A stretch of DNA of 64,000 nt from Granulicella aggregans. GTDB taxonomy: Bacteria; Acidobacteriota; Terriglobia; Terriglobales; Acidobacteriaceae. Shown here piece after piece: positions 51,388 through 58,930 of the stretch. Location of the stretch: NCBI RefSeq assembly GCF_025685565.1, contig NZ_JAGSYE010000003.1, positions 186,001-250,000 of the forward strand, given 5' to 3'. The number at the start of each line of letters is the position of its first letter. Position 1 is the stretch's first letter. The notes below the pieces were generated by a model. That model ran no database searches and had not been told where the DNA came from. It worked only from the letters and a program-made list of their open reading frames with translations. Made by a program: the position numbers and the translations under genes.

Positions 51388-52569
51388 CTAGCCCGCCTTG
51401 AACATTGCCTTGATGCCACGCAGCGCCTGCCGCGTCCGCTCCTCGTTTTCAATCAACGAGAACCGCACATGCCCGTCGCCGTGCTCGCCAAAACCCACGC
51501 CCGGACTCACCGCGACCTTCGCCTCAAGCAGCAGCTTCTTCGAAAACTCCACTGACCCCAAGGCCCGGTACTGCTCAGGGATCTTCGCCCAGGCGAACAT
51601 CGTCGCCTTCGGCAGATCCACCGCCCATCCCAGCTTGTTCAGCCCCGGAACGAGCACATCCCGCCGGCACTTATACGTGTCGACGATGTCGGCGACGCAC
51701 TCCTGCGGCCCTTCGAGCGCTGCGATCGAAGCCACCTGGATCGGCGTAAACGTTCCATAGTCGAAGTAGCTCTTGATCCGCCCAAGCGCTCCCACGAGCT
51801 TCGGGCAGCCGACCATGAAGCCGACCCGCCATCCCGGCATGTTGTAGCTCTTCGAGAGCGTGAAGAACTCCGCCGCAATCTCCTTCGCTCCCGGCACCTC
51901 GAGCACGCTGGGCGCGCGATATCCATCGAAGACGATGTCCGCGTACGCGAGATCATGCACGATGTAGATGCCAAGCTCCTTACACAGCGGCACCAGCTTC
52001 TCAAAGAAGCTCAGCTCCACACACTGCGTAGTCGGGTTCGCCGGAAAGTTCAGGATCAGCAGCTTGGGACGCGGCTCCATCCGCGGCAGTTCATACTCCA
52101 GCCTCTGCCAAAGCGCCTCTTCATCCGTGCCATCGAGCGCGATGCTCTGCACCTTCGATCCCGCGATCACAGGCCCAAAGATGTGGATCGGATAGCTCGG
52201 ATTCGGCACCGCAACGGTGTCCTCATCGTCCAGCATCGCCAGGCAAAGATGGGCGATCCCCTCCTTCGACCCGATCGTAACGATCGCTTCGGTCTCCGGA
52301 TTCAGATCGACATCGTATCTGTGCTTGTACCAGTTACAAATTGCCTTGCGCAGCCGCGGTATCCCGCGCGACAAAGAGTAGCGGTGCGTCGCCGTCTTCT
52401 GCGCCGCTTCAATCAGCTTGTCGACGATGTGCTTCGGCGTCGCTCCATCGGGATTGCCCATCCCGAAGTCGATGATGTCCTCGCCCCGCTTGCGCGCCGC
52501 AGCCTTCAGCTCGCTCGTAATGTTGAATACATACGCGGGCAGCCGCGTCAGCCTTCTAAACTCTTCCAT
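51388..52569 (-). CDS. alaC: Alanine transaminase AlaC
   Basis: PLP-dependent fold-type I aminotransferase of 393 residues, very similar along its length to E. coli AlaC (pyruvate plus glutamate to alanine plus 2-oxoglutarate). Shared blocks include RLPAYVFNITSELKAAARKR, GEDIIDFGMGNPDGATP, TIGSKEGIAHL, FPANPTTQCVELSFFEKLV and HDLAYADIVFDG. The PLP Lys is in TLSKSYNMPGWR. The ATG at 52569 is preferred over a TTG eight codons upstream. A REP-like element starts just upstream of the gene. Confidence 0.93.
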   Translation of the reverse strand: MEEFRRLTRLPAYVFNITSELKAAARKRGEDIIDFGMGNPDGATPKHIVDKLIEAAQKTATHRYSLSRGIPRLRKAICNWYKHRYDVDLNPETEAIVTIGSKEGIAHLCLAMLDDEDTVAVPNPSYPIHIFGPVIAGSKVQSIALDGTDEEALWQRLEYELPRMEPRPKLLILNFPANPTTQCVELSFFEKLVPLCKELGIYIVHDLAYADIVFDGYRAPSVLEVPGAKEIAAEFFTLSKSYNMPGWRVGFMVGCPKLVGALGRIKSYFDYGTFTPIQVASIAALEGPQECVADIVDTYKCRRDVLVPGLNKLGWAVDLPKATMFAWAKIPEQYRALGSVEFSKKLLLEAKVAVSPGVGFGEHGDGHVRFSLIENEERTRQALRGIKAMFKAG

Positions 52570-52599
52570 CTTCCCTAGATCCAGTCTTAACAAATCGCT

Positions 52600-52670
52600 T
52601 TGCTTAAGGGCGCGGCTTCAGCCGTGCCATATAGCTTTGTCAGCATCGCGGCTTCAGCCGCTGAGGTACG
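52600..52670 (+). repeat. REP-like element (family E) with two hairpins
   Basis: TTGCTTAAGGGCGCGGCTTC (52600 on) is identical to the RAYT-proximal copy at 10228 except for one base. It continues into a GGCGCGGC / GCCGTGCC hairpin and, about 30 bases later, a second GCGGCT / AGCCGC hairpin. Lies between alaC and the DsbD-alpha gene. Confidence 0.72.
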
Positions 52671-52771
52671 CCTTCCATCATTCAATCACTACGGCGCGAA
52701 GGAAATCCCGGGAAAAGATCTTCACCGCTGGAATCTCTTTCCCTTGCGAATACGCCTCGCCAACACCGCGT

Positions 52772-53257
52772 CTACTTCGCCGTGAACAGCACCTCAACCG
52801 GCAACGTCTTCGGCGGATAACACGCCGCATGATCGCAAGCCTGGTAACGAAGCGTCCCGTTCAACCGATGCTCCCCAGCAGTCGCGACCACCGGCAGCTT
52901 CACGGTGAACGCTCCCTGATACACATCGAGCTTTTCGTTCGGCTCGAAGCTGAAGCTGTAAGCAGTACCCGCGGGATACTCGAGCGCCGCCGCCTTCACT
53001 CCATCAGCCGCATCGAGCTTCAGGTTTGTCGGAATCAGCAGCTCCGACTTCGGCGTGTGGCTGTTCACATGAAAGCCATCCTGCACCTTGAAGTGCAGCT
53101 CCACCACCGCCTTCTTCCCCGCCGCAATCGTCTGCGGCTCGGCTGCATAGACAATGTAAGTCTTTGGCTTCGACGGATTCTCAAAGCCCACATCCTGCGC
53201 TCGCACCATCGGAACAGCCAAAGCCGCGAGGACAGCGCATACCGCAAACAACTTCAT
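52772..53257 (-). CDS. DsbD-alpha-like secreted thiol-redox domain protein
   Basis: Exported protein of 161 residues, signal peptide about 1-20, then an immunoglobulin-like fold like the N-terminal domain of DsbD: HVNSHTPKSELLIPTNLKL, TAYSFSFEPNEKLDVYQG, and a cysteine pair Cys141/Cys146 in YQACDHAACYPPK matching the DsbD-alpha YQGC...CYPP motif. No DsbD transmembrane or gamma domain follows, so it is a stand-alone domain. It overlaps the TlpA-like gene by four bases (ATGA), implying a thiol-relay pair. Confidence 0.86.
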   Translation of the reverse strand: MKLFAVCAVLAALAVPMVRAQDVGFENPSKPKTYIVYAAEPQTIAAGKKAVVELHFKVQDGFHVNSHTPKSELLIPTNLKLDAADGVKAAALEYPAGTAYSFSFEPNEKLDVYQGAFTVKLPVVATAGEHRLNGTLRYQACDHAACYPPKTLPVEVLFTAK

Positions 53258-53934
53258 CGCCCCGCACCCACAGCCGGCGCAGCGCCAAGCGAGGCCGTCG
53301 CAGCATCACCGGGCCCGAGCAGCTTCTTGATATTCGCCTCCACCTCGTCCTTCGAAGCGAGTCCGATCGTCTCCGTCGTCACAAGTCCCTTGCGATCGAT
53401 GTAGAACGAAGTTGGCAGCATATCTACGCCGCCGTAAGCGGGAGCCACCTTGCCATCCGTCAGCAGGATCGGATACGTCACCGCAACCTTCTTCGCCGTC
53501 TTCGCGATCTCATCCTTGCCCGCGTCATCTTCAGCGATGCCAAGAATCTCAAACCCCTGCGCCTGGTACTTCTGGCGGAACTCCTCGAACCACGGCATCT
53601 CCAGCTTGCACGGAGCGCACCACGTAGCCCAGAAGTTCACCACCACCGGTCGCCCTTTGTAGTCGGCCAGAGAGACCTTCTTGCCCTCAAGATTCACCAG
53701 CGTGAACGCCGGTGCCGGCTTGCCCTTTAGCGGAATCTCCTGGGCCGTCGTCTCCCCTGCTGCAGAACCCGTACCAGCACCCGGAGCAGCCGCGCCATCG
53801 GGAGTCAACACGACGTGGTTCGCCTGCGCCTGCTGCGCCGCCAGCTTCCGCGCCCGCAGGCTGTACACACCGGCCCAGATCATCAGGCTGATACCGAAGA
53901 CCATCATCGCTACAAAAAACGCACTCTTCTTCAC
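53254..53934 (-). CDS. TlpA/ResA-type membrane-anchored thioredoxin
   Basis: Protein of 226 residues with one N-terminal membrane helix (about 5-24), an Ala/Gly-rich linker and a TlpA-like thioredoxin domain with active-site Cys106 and Cys109 in WATWCAPCKLEMP, cis-Pro in VDMLPTSFYID. Reduces cysteines of apocytochromes or metal-carrying proteins outside the membrane. GTG at 53934 with GGAGGA seven bases upstream. Coupled to the DsbD-alpha-like gene downstream. Confidence 0.9.
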   Translation of the reverse strand: MKKSAFFVAMMVFGISLMIWAGVYSLRARKLAAQQAQANHVVLTPDGAAAPGAGTGSAAGETTAQEIPLKGKPAPAFTLVNLEGKKVSLADYKGRPVVVNFWATWCAPCKLEMPWFEEFRQKYQAQGFEILGIAEDDAGKDEIAKTAKKVAVTYPILLTDGKVAPAYGGVDMLPTSFYIDRKGLVTTETIGLASKDEVEANIKKLLGPGDAATASLGAAPAVGAGR

Positions 53935-54008
53935 GCCAGCATCCTCCGGCAGGCGCACCCGGCGCACCGCCAACTTCAAGTCTACTGCGTTAGAGAAAAA
54001 TCGGATGC

Positions 54009-54034
54009 TCAGGATACAGAGATGTCAGGATACA
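54009..54034. repeat. TCAGGATACA direct repeat
   Basis: Two exact ten-base copies, 54009-54018 and 54025-54034, 16 bases apart, in the gap between the divergent tlpA-like and kdsD genes. Might be a regulator site. Confidence 0.45.
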
Positions 54035-54042
54035 AACCGTCC

Positions 54043-54081
54043 GGGTGCCCCATCCATGCGGTCGTATCGCATGGGTGGCAC
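54043..54081 (+). repeat. Imperfect inverted repeat (family D)
   Basis: GGGTGCCCCATCCATGCG (54043-54060) pairs with CGCATGGGTGGCAC (54068-54081) with a small bulge, loop GTCGTAT. It resembles short palindromic repeats common in Acidobacteria genomes, from memory; no second copy was found in this window. Confidence 0.55.
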
Positions 54082-54136
54082 GTAAGACGCCCAGGAACCA
54101 TCCTCTCGACTCGCACCTCTGCTAGCATCTACCTCG

Positions 54137-55129
54137 ATGTCTTCCAGCCCGTCCGATCTCGTCCGCTTAGAAGCCCGCGCCCTTCTTCAGCTAGCCGACC
54201 GCCTTGACGGCTCGATGTCCATCCCCTTCGCTCGCGCCGTCGACCTCCTGGCCGCCTGCTGCGACTCGAAACACCGCGTCATCCTCCTCGGCGTCGGTAA
54301 GAGCGGCCTGATCGCCCGCAAGATCGCAGCGACCCTGACCTCCACGGGTACCCGCGCGCACTTTCTTCATCCCGCCGAAGCCCTCCACGGTGACCTGGGT
54401 ATCATCACGCCGGGGGACCTCGCGATCGCTCTCTCAGCCAGCGGCGAAACCGAAGAACTTACGCGGCTTATCCCCGTCCTGAAGCGCCTCGAAGTCCCGT
54501 TGATCAGCTTCACCGGAGCGCTCGCCTCGACCCTTGCGACAGCCAGCAGCATCGTCCTCGACACCAGCATCACCGAAGAGGCCTGCACGCTCAACCTCGC
54601 GCCAACAGCCTCCACTACGGTCATGCTCGCTCTCGGCGACGCCCTCGCCATCGAGGTCAGCCGTCGCCGCAACTTCCAGCCGGAGGACTTCGCCAACCTC
54701 CATCCCGGAGGCCATCTCGGACGTCGCCTCGCACCTGTTCGCGACCTCATGCACTCGGGCGAAGCTCTGCCTCACGTAGGCGCGTCCACGCCAATGACCC
54801 AGGTCATCTACGAGATGTCACGCAAGAAGCTGGGCATGACGACCGTTCTCTCGGAGCCCGAATCCGGCCCGGGCAAACTCCTCGGCATCGTCAGCGACGG
54901 CGATCTTCGTCGTCTGCTCGAGCGCGAAGGTCCCCATGCCCTCGAACACACCGCCGCCGAGATCATGAACCCCAACCCCATCACCGTCGCGCAGACGACC
55001 CTCGCACCCGCCGCCCTCGCCTTGATGGAGCAGAAGAAGATTACTTCGCTCATCGTCACTGACGCAGGGACGCAGGAAGTTCTCGGAGTCGTCCATCTGC
55101 ACGACATCTGGGCGTTGGAAATCCCGTAG
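54137..55129 (+). CDS. kdsD: Arabinose 5-phosphate isomerase (KdsD/GutQ family)
   Basis: Isomerase of 330 residues converting D-ribulose 5-phosphate to D-arabinose 5-phosphate, first step to Kdo of lipopolysaccharide. SIS domain (about 1-190) with VILLGVGKSGLIARKIAATLTSTGTRA, HPAEALHGDLGII and ALSASGETEEL; two CBS domains (about 205-330) with LGIVSDGDLRRLLE and IMNPNPITV. Length and order are typical. ATG at 54137. It is monocistronic here. Confidence 0.93.
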   Translation: MSSSPSDLVRLEARALLQLADRLDGSMSIPFARAVDLLAACCDSKHRVILLGVGKSGLIARKIAATLTSTGTRAHFLHPAEALHGDLGIITPGDLAIALSASGETEELTRLIPVLKRLEVPLISFTGALASTLATASSIVLDTSITEEACTLNLAPTASTTVMLALGDALAIEVSRRRNFQPEDFANLHPGGHLGRRLAPVRDLMHSGEALPHVGASTPMTQVIYEMSRKKLGMTTVLSEPESGPGKLLGIVSDGDLRRLLEREGPHALEHTAAEIMNPNPITVAQTTLAPAALALMEQKKITSLIVTDAGTQEVLGVVHLHDIWALEIP

Positions 55130-55153
55130 GGCTCGCTCCACCACCTGGAGACA

Positions 55154-55200
55154 CGTCCTCTCGACCGAAGCGAAGTGGACAGACCCCGCATTTCGCCTTT
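55154..55200 (+). repeat. Intergenic repeat family B, copy 2
   Basis: CGTCCTCTCGACCGAAGC, then AAGTGGACAGACCCCGCATT and TCGCC. Related to 43616-43684 in the same orientation but lacking its internal hairpin. Lies between kdsD and the DUF3106 gene. Confidence 0.7.
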
Positions 55201-55222
55201 GTTCTTGGTTGTTTGTGAGCAC

Positions 55223-55861
55223 TTACTGCGGCGGCGGCGCCATAAGACCATTCGCCTTGGGAAGCAGCGGCTCAACCGCCATCAGATTCCCCAGCGTAAT
55301 CCGTTCCTGGGGTGACAGCTCCCGATGCAGGTACTCCGAGCTCAGATAAGCCTGCCGCTGATTCAGAGGCATCATCCGCAGATCGCGAAAAGCCCGCGCC
55401 ACCACCCTACGCCGTTCTGCTGGCAGCCGTCCAAGCTCCGCCATCGCCCCACGCACCTGTTGCCGCTGGTCCGGGTCCAGGTGCTCCATCTCCTCCGCCC
55501 GCTCCAGCACTTGCCGCCTTTGCTGCGGAGCCATCGCGTTCAACTGCGCCAGCCGATTCAGCATCCTCTGTTGGGTCGCCGGGGCGAGCTGCCGGAACCC
55601 TGGCTCGTTCTGCAAAGCCTGCTGCTGTTGCTGCGGGGTAAGATCTCGATGCCGCTCCATCCACTCCGGAAGATGCTCTTTCGTCGGGCTTACAGCTGGC
55701 TTCGGCGCAGAGTTCATCGGCTGCGCAGGCGATGCGGAAGGTGGCTGCCTCACAATGGGAGCCTGCCCGCCAGCCGTAGAGGAGAAGCCGGCAGCGGCCA
55801 GCAACAACGCCGCCAGGATCGCGGACACACCTGCGCGAGTTGAGATTGAAGCCGCCATCAC
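55223..55861 (-). CDS. DUF3106 secreted protein
   Basis: Exported protein of 212 residues, signal peptide about 1-30, then a Pro/Ala linker and a helical DUF3106 domain (about 60-180) with repeated LxPxxRQ-type units: LTPQQQQQAL, MAPQQRRQVLERAEEM, LDPDQRQQVRGAM, LPAERRRVVARAFRDL. Family of unknown function often near anti-sigma/sigma genes. Here it lies downstream of an anti-sigma/sigma pair on the same strand, about 100 bases away. Confidence 0.87.
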   Translation of the reverse strand: MMAASISTRAGVSAILAALLLAAAGFSSTAGGQAPIVRQPPSASPAQPMNSAPKPAVSPTKEHLPEWMERHRDLTPQQQQQALQNEPGFRQLAPATQQRMLNRLAQLNAMAPQQRRQVLERAEEMEHLDPDQRQQVRGAMAELGRLPAERRRVVARAFRDLRMMPLNQRQAYLSSEYLHRELSPQERITLGNLMAVEPLLPKANGLMAPPPQ

Positions 55862-55966
55862 TCTGTAACCAGAAACTCCTTCACAGAACCCCGCCCTGAA
55901 TCAAGACAAGGGAATCAGATCAGTACCGCAGTGAATGTTCGAATCGAAGCCCACCTAGAACATCCG

Positions 55967-56470
55967 TCAGCTTGCCGGCTGGTCGGAGCCATCGGGCCCC
56001 GAACCGTCATCGTCCAGTAACTGGTCCATCTGCTGGATCGCCTGCTCGTTCCGGTCCAGGATCTGAAGATCGTTTACCGCGGCTGAAGCCTGCACCTTCT
56101 CGTGTTCGCCCTTCAAAACCGTCACCCCGGCATACCCGCCGCCGCCCAGCAACAGCGCCAGCGCAAGTCCACCCGTAAGCGCCGGGCGAAACTGCCTGCC
56201 CGTGCTCAGCAGCACATACTCCCTAATCCGCTCGAAGAATCCTGCCGGGGCCTTGGCCTGCTCTTCACGCATCCGCACCGCCATCTTCTGGTCGAAGTAC
56301 GCCGACGGCTCAGGAGCCTTCCATGTATCCAGCAAAGCCATCGTCGCCTGCAGACTCTTCGCCTCTTCGGCGCACTCCGCGCACTCCGTCATGTGCTTCG
56401 TCAGCTCTGCCGACGCCGCTCCACCAAACAAACTCTCTTCCAACTCGTCTTGATATTTTTTGCAGCTCAT
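55967..56470 (-). CDS. Zinc-finger anti-sigma factor
   Basis: Membrane protein of 167 residues with an N-terminal zf-HC2-like domain (CKKYQDELEESLFGG, HMTECAECAEEA: one His and three Cys as ligands), a linker helix, one membrane helix (about 98-118), and a Glu/Gln/Asp-rich extracytoplasmic tail. Such proteins hold an ECF sigma factor inactive until a signal. The sigma gene is immediately upstream (84 bases), so it is its likely partner. ATG at 56470 with GGGAGTGAGCG upstream. Confidence 0.88.
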   Translation of the reverse strand: MSCKKYQDELEESLFGGAASAELTKHMTECAECAEEAKSLQATMALLDTWKAPEPSAYFDQKMAVRMREEQAKAPAGFFERIREYVLLSTGRQFRPALTGGLALALLLGGGGYAGVTVLKGEHEKVQASAAVNDLQILDRNEQAIQQMDQLLDDDGSGPDGSDQPAS

Positions 56471-56554
56471 ATCGCTCACTCCCAAAACCCGACGATTTCG
56501 CACCGCCCAAATCCGCCTCAACCTCGCGTTCCCAAACCCTCGCGTTCCCAAGCT

Positions 56555-57409
56555 TTAGACAAAATCTTTCAACTTCTCACGCAGCGTCTGGTAGGCCCGG
56601 AACAGCAACGACTTCGTCGCCGACTCGCTCAACTTCAGCACCTCGCCAATCTGCTTGTAGTCCATGCCCTCATACTTGTGCATCAGCACCGCCATCTGCT
56701 GCCGCTCCGGCAGCGCCATCACATGCTGCTTGATCGCCGCCATCCGCTCCCGGCGGAGAATCTTCTCTTCAACTCCCGGCGTCGAGTCCGCCACATCTAC
56801 CGACGTTCCCGTCTCCTCGTCGGTCTCATCCAGATAGACGGTCGAAGCAGCCCGCTCGTGGCGTGTGTCCCGGGCATGATTCACACCCAGGTTCGTCGCA
56901 ATCCGGTAGAGCCAGGTGCTGAACTTCGCCTCCGCCCGGTAGCTCTCCCGCGAGCGATAGACCCGCAGGAAGACCTCCTGCGCCAGCTCCTCGGCGACCG
57001 ACTCGTTATGCACCATCCGGTACATGAAGTGGATGATCGGCCTGCGATACCGTGCCAGGAGGTAGTCAAAAGCGCCCATCTCGCCCGCGCGAAGCCGCAA
57101 CATCACCTCGGAGTCTTCCATGCCTTCGTAGCCACGATCGCTGCGAAGGAACTCAAGAACAGGCAGTGACTGTTCACCAACCAGATCCGAACTGACAGCC
57201 AGGGTAGCCATGTCGTCATCGCCCTCACCCTGTGTAACCCCAAAATCCTCATCCTGTTGCGTCAGGGCATCGGAATCTTGTTCTTCTGTCGCCGCTTCGT
57301 CCAGAATCTCATCCGCGTCGCTCGACTCCTCGCCTCTTCCGAACCTATCTGGCTGGGCTTCACGCGGTTGCCGCGTCGCCGAATCGGGTTTGGGAGAGGA
57401 CAAGGCCAT
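56555..57409 (-). CDS. ECF RNA polymerase sigma factor with long acidic N-terminus
   Basis: Sigma factor of 284 residues. Sigma-2 domain (about 105-175: GEMGAFDYLLARYRRPIIHFMYRMV...AEELAQEVFLRVY) and sigma-4 domain (about 220-280: ALPERQQMAVLMHKYEGMDYKQIGEVLKLSESATKSLLFRAYQTLRE). The first ~95 residues are an acidic, low-complexity extension (EESSDADEILDEAATEEQDSD) not seen in minimal ECF factors. Directs transcription of an unknown regulon; the adjacent zinc-finger protein probably controls it. Confidence 0.9.
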   Translation of the reverse strand: MALSSPKPDSATRQPREAQPDRFGRGEESSDADEILDEAATEEQDSDALTQQDEDFGVTQGEGDDDMATLAVSSDLVGEQSLPVLEFLRSDRGYEGMEDSEVMLRLRAGEMGAFDYLLARYRRPIIHFMYRMVHNESVAEELAQEVFLRVYRSRESYRAEAKFSTWLYRIATNLGVNHARDTRHERAASTVYLDETDEETGTSVDVADSTPGVEEKILRRERMAAIKQHVMALPERQQMAVLMHKYEGMDYKQIGEVLKLSESATKSLLFRAYQTLREKLKDFV

Positions 57410-57552
57410 GACTCCGTTCCATTCTAACCATTTGCGAGCACCGACTCACTCACCCGAACCGGCCACCCCCGGGGCGCCGCGCCCCTGCGCCCAGCCAATT
57501 GATCCGACTGCAAAAATCCCTCCTTTCAATTGCTTCACCCACCACCGCCAAA

Positions 57553-57581
57553 TTGACGACCAAAGTAGTCGCATATAACAT
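57553..57581 (+). promoter_or_regulatory. Promoter of the FTR1 operon
   Basis: TTGACG (57553-57558) and TAACAT (57576-57581) with 17-base spacing, or TATAAC at 57574. Good match to sigma-70-type elements; a leader of about 55 bases precedes the ATG at 57644. No Fur-like inverted repeat is obvious. Confidence 0.55.
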
Positions 57582-57643
57582 CGAGACATTGACTTCCTGA
57601 TCTGCCAACGCGCCCGTACCCGCGTCCGAACCGAGGCTTAGAA

Positions 57644-58930
57644 ATGTTTCAAGCGTTCATCATCACTCTCCGCGAAGGCGTTGAAGCCGCCCTGATCGTC
57701 GGCATCATCTTCGCGTACCTCGGCAAAATCGGCCGCACGGAGCTGAAAAAGACGGTCTTCTGGGCGCTCGGGGCCGCTGTCGCCGCCTCAGTCGGAGTGG
57801 CCGTAGTCATCGCCCGCACCGCTTTCAACTCCGACATCTTCGAAGGCTGGGTCATGCTGGTGGCCGCATTCTTCGTCGTCAGCATGATCTGGTTCATGAA
57901 GAAGACCGCCAAGGGCATGAAGGGCGAGATCGAGACGAAGATCGCCAGCCTCACCGGTGCGAGCGCCGAAGGCGAAAATGTATCGAAGCTCGGACTCTTC
58001 TTCTTCGTCTTTCTGCTGGTGCTCCGCGAAGGCGTCGAGACCGTCCTGATCCTCTCCGCCGTCTCGCTCAACTCCACGGAGATCCTCAGCTTTACCGGCA
58101 CGATCCTCGGAATCGCCGTGGCCGTCGTCTTCGGCGTTCTCTTCATCCGCGGCAGCGTTAAGATCAATCTGCAGCGCTTCTTCAAGGTCACCACGGTGAT
58201 CCTGTACTTCGTCACCTTCCAGTTGCTGGTCAGCGGATTACATGAACTTTCGGAGAACGGCGTCCTCCCCTCCAGCGCGGCGGAGATGCGGCTGATCGGG
58301 CCGATCGTCCGCAACGACCTCTTTTTCTTTGTCACGATGCTCGCCCTCGCTGGCCTGATGGTCCTGATGGAGTACAAACGCCGCGTCCCCACGGTTCTAG
58401 CCGCCGACGCGTCTGCCTCCGATAAGCGCAAGGCCGCGTGGACCGCGCGCCGCGAGAAACTCTGGATGAACCTGGTCGTCGGCACCAGCTTCCTCTTCAT
58501 CTTCCTCTCGACCGCAGAGTTCATCTACGCCAAGAGCACCACCGCCCTCAGCCCCACCTCGTCCGTAACGCTGGTAGGGAGCCAGGTCACCGTCCCCGTC
58601 GCCGACATCAATGACGACAAGCTCCACCGCTACGGCGTCATGGTGGACGACGGCACCGGCGGCAGCCGGGAGATCCGCTTCCTGCTCTTCAAGAAGCCCG
58701 ACGGCAACCTCGTCTCGGTCGCCGACGCCTGCCAGATCTGCGGCCCGGTCGGCTTCTACATCGGCAGCCAGGGCATCACCTGCAAGATGTGCGCCTCGCC
58801 GCTGAACGCCGCCTCGATGGGCCAGCCCGGCGGCTGTAACCCCGTCCCGCTGAAGTCCACCATCACCGGAGGCCTGGTCACCATCCAGGCAGCGGATCTC
58901 AAAACCCTCGTCGACGTGTTCAAGAAGTAA
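57644..58930 (+). CDS. FTR1-family iron permease fused to DUF2318 domain
   Basis: Membrane protein of 428 residues. The FTR1 part (about 1-290, seven helices) has the duplicated iron-binding motif RExxE at 10-14 (REGVE) and 128-132 (REGVE). A C-terminal DUF2318 domain (about 310-428) carries two CxxC pairs (Cys363/366 and Cys380/383) likely to bind an iron-sulfur or metal site. In Campylobacter the Ftr1 and DUF2318 functions are, from memory, separate proteins of the P19 iron-uptake locus; here they are fused. Its stop overlaps the next start (TAATG). First gene of a four-gene operon. Confidence 0.9.
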   Translation: MFQAFIITLREGVEAALIVGIIFAYLGKIGRTELKKTVFWALGAAVAASVGVAVVIARTAFNSDIFEGWVMLVAAFFVVSMIWFMKKTAKGMKGEIETKIASLTGASAEGENVSKLGLFFFVFLLVLREGVETVLILSAVSLNSTEILSFTGTILGIAVAVVFGVLFIRGSVKINLQRFFKVTTVILYFVTFQLLVSGLHELSENGVLPSSAAEMRLIGPIVRNDLFFFVTMLALAGLMVLMEYKRRVPTVLAADASASDKRKAAWTARREKLWMNLVVGTSFLFIFLSTAEFIYAKSTTALSPTSSVTLVGSQVTVPVADINDDKLHRYGVMVDDGTGGSREIRFLLFKKPDGNLVSVADACQICGPVGFYIGSQGITCKMCASPLNAASMGQPGGCNPVPLKSTITGGLVTIQAADLKTLVDVFKK

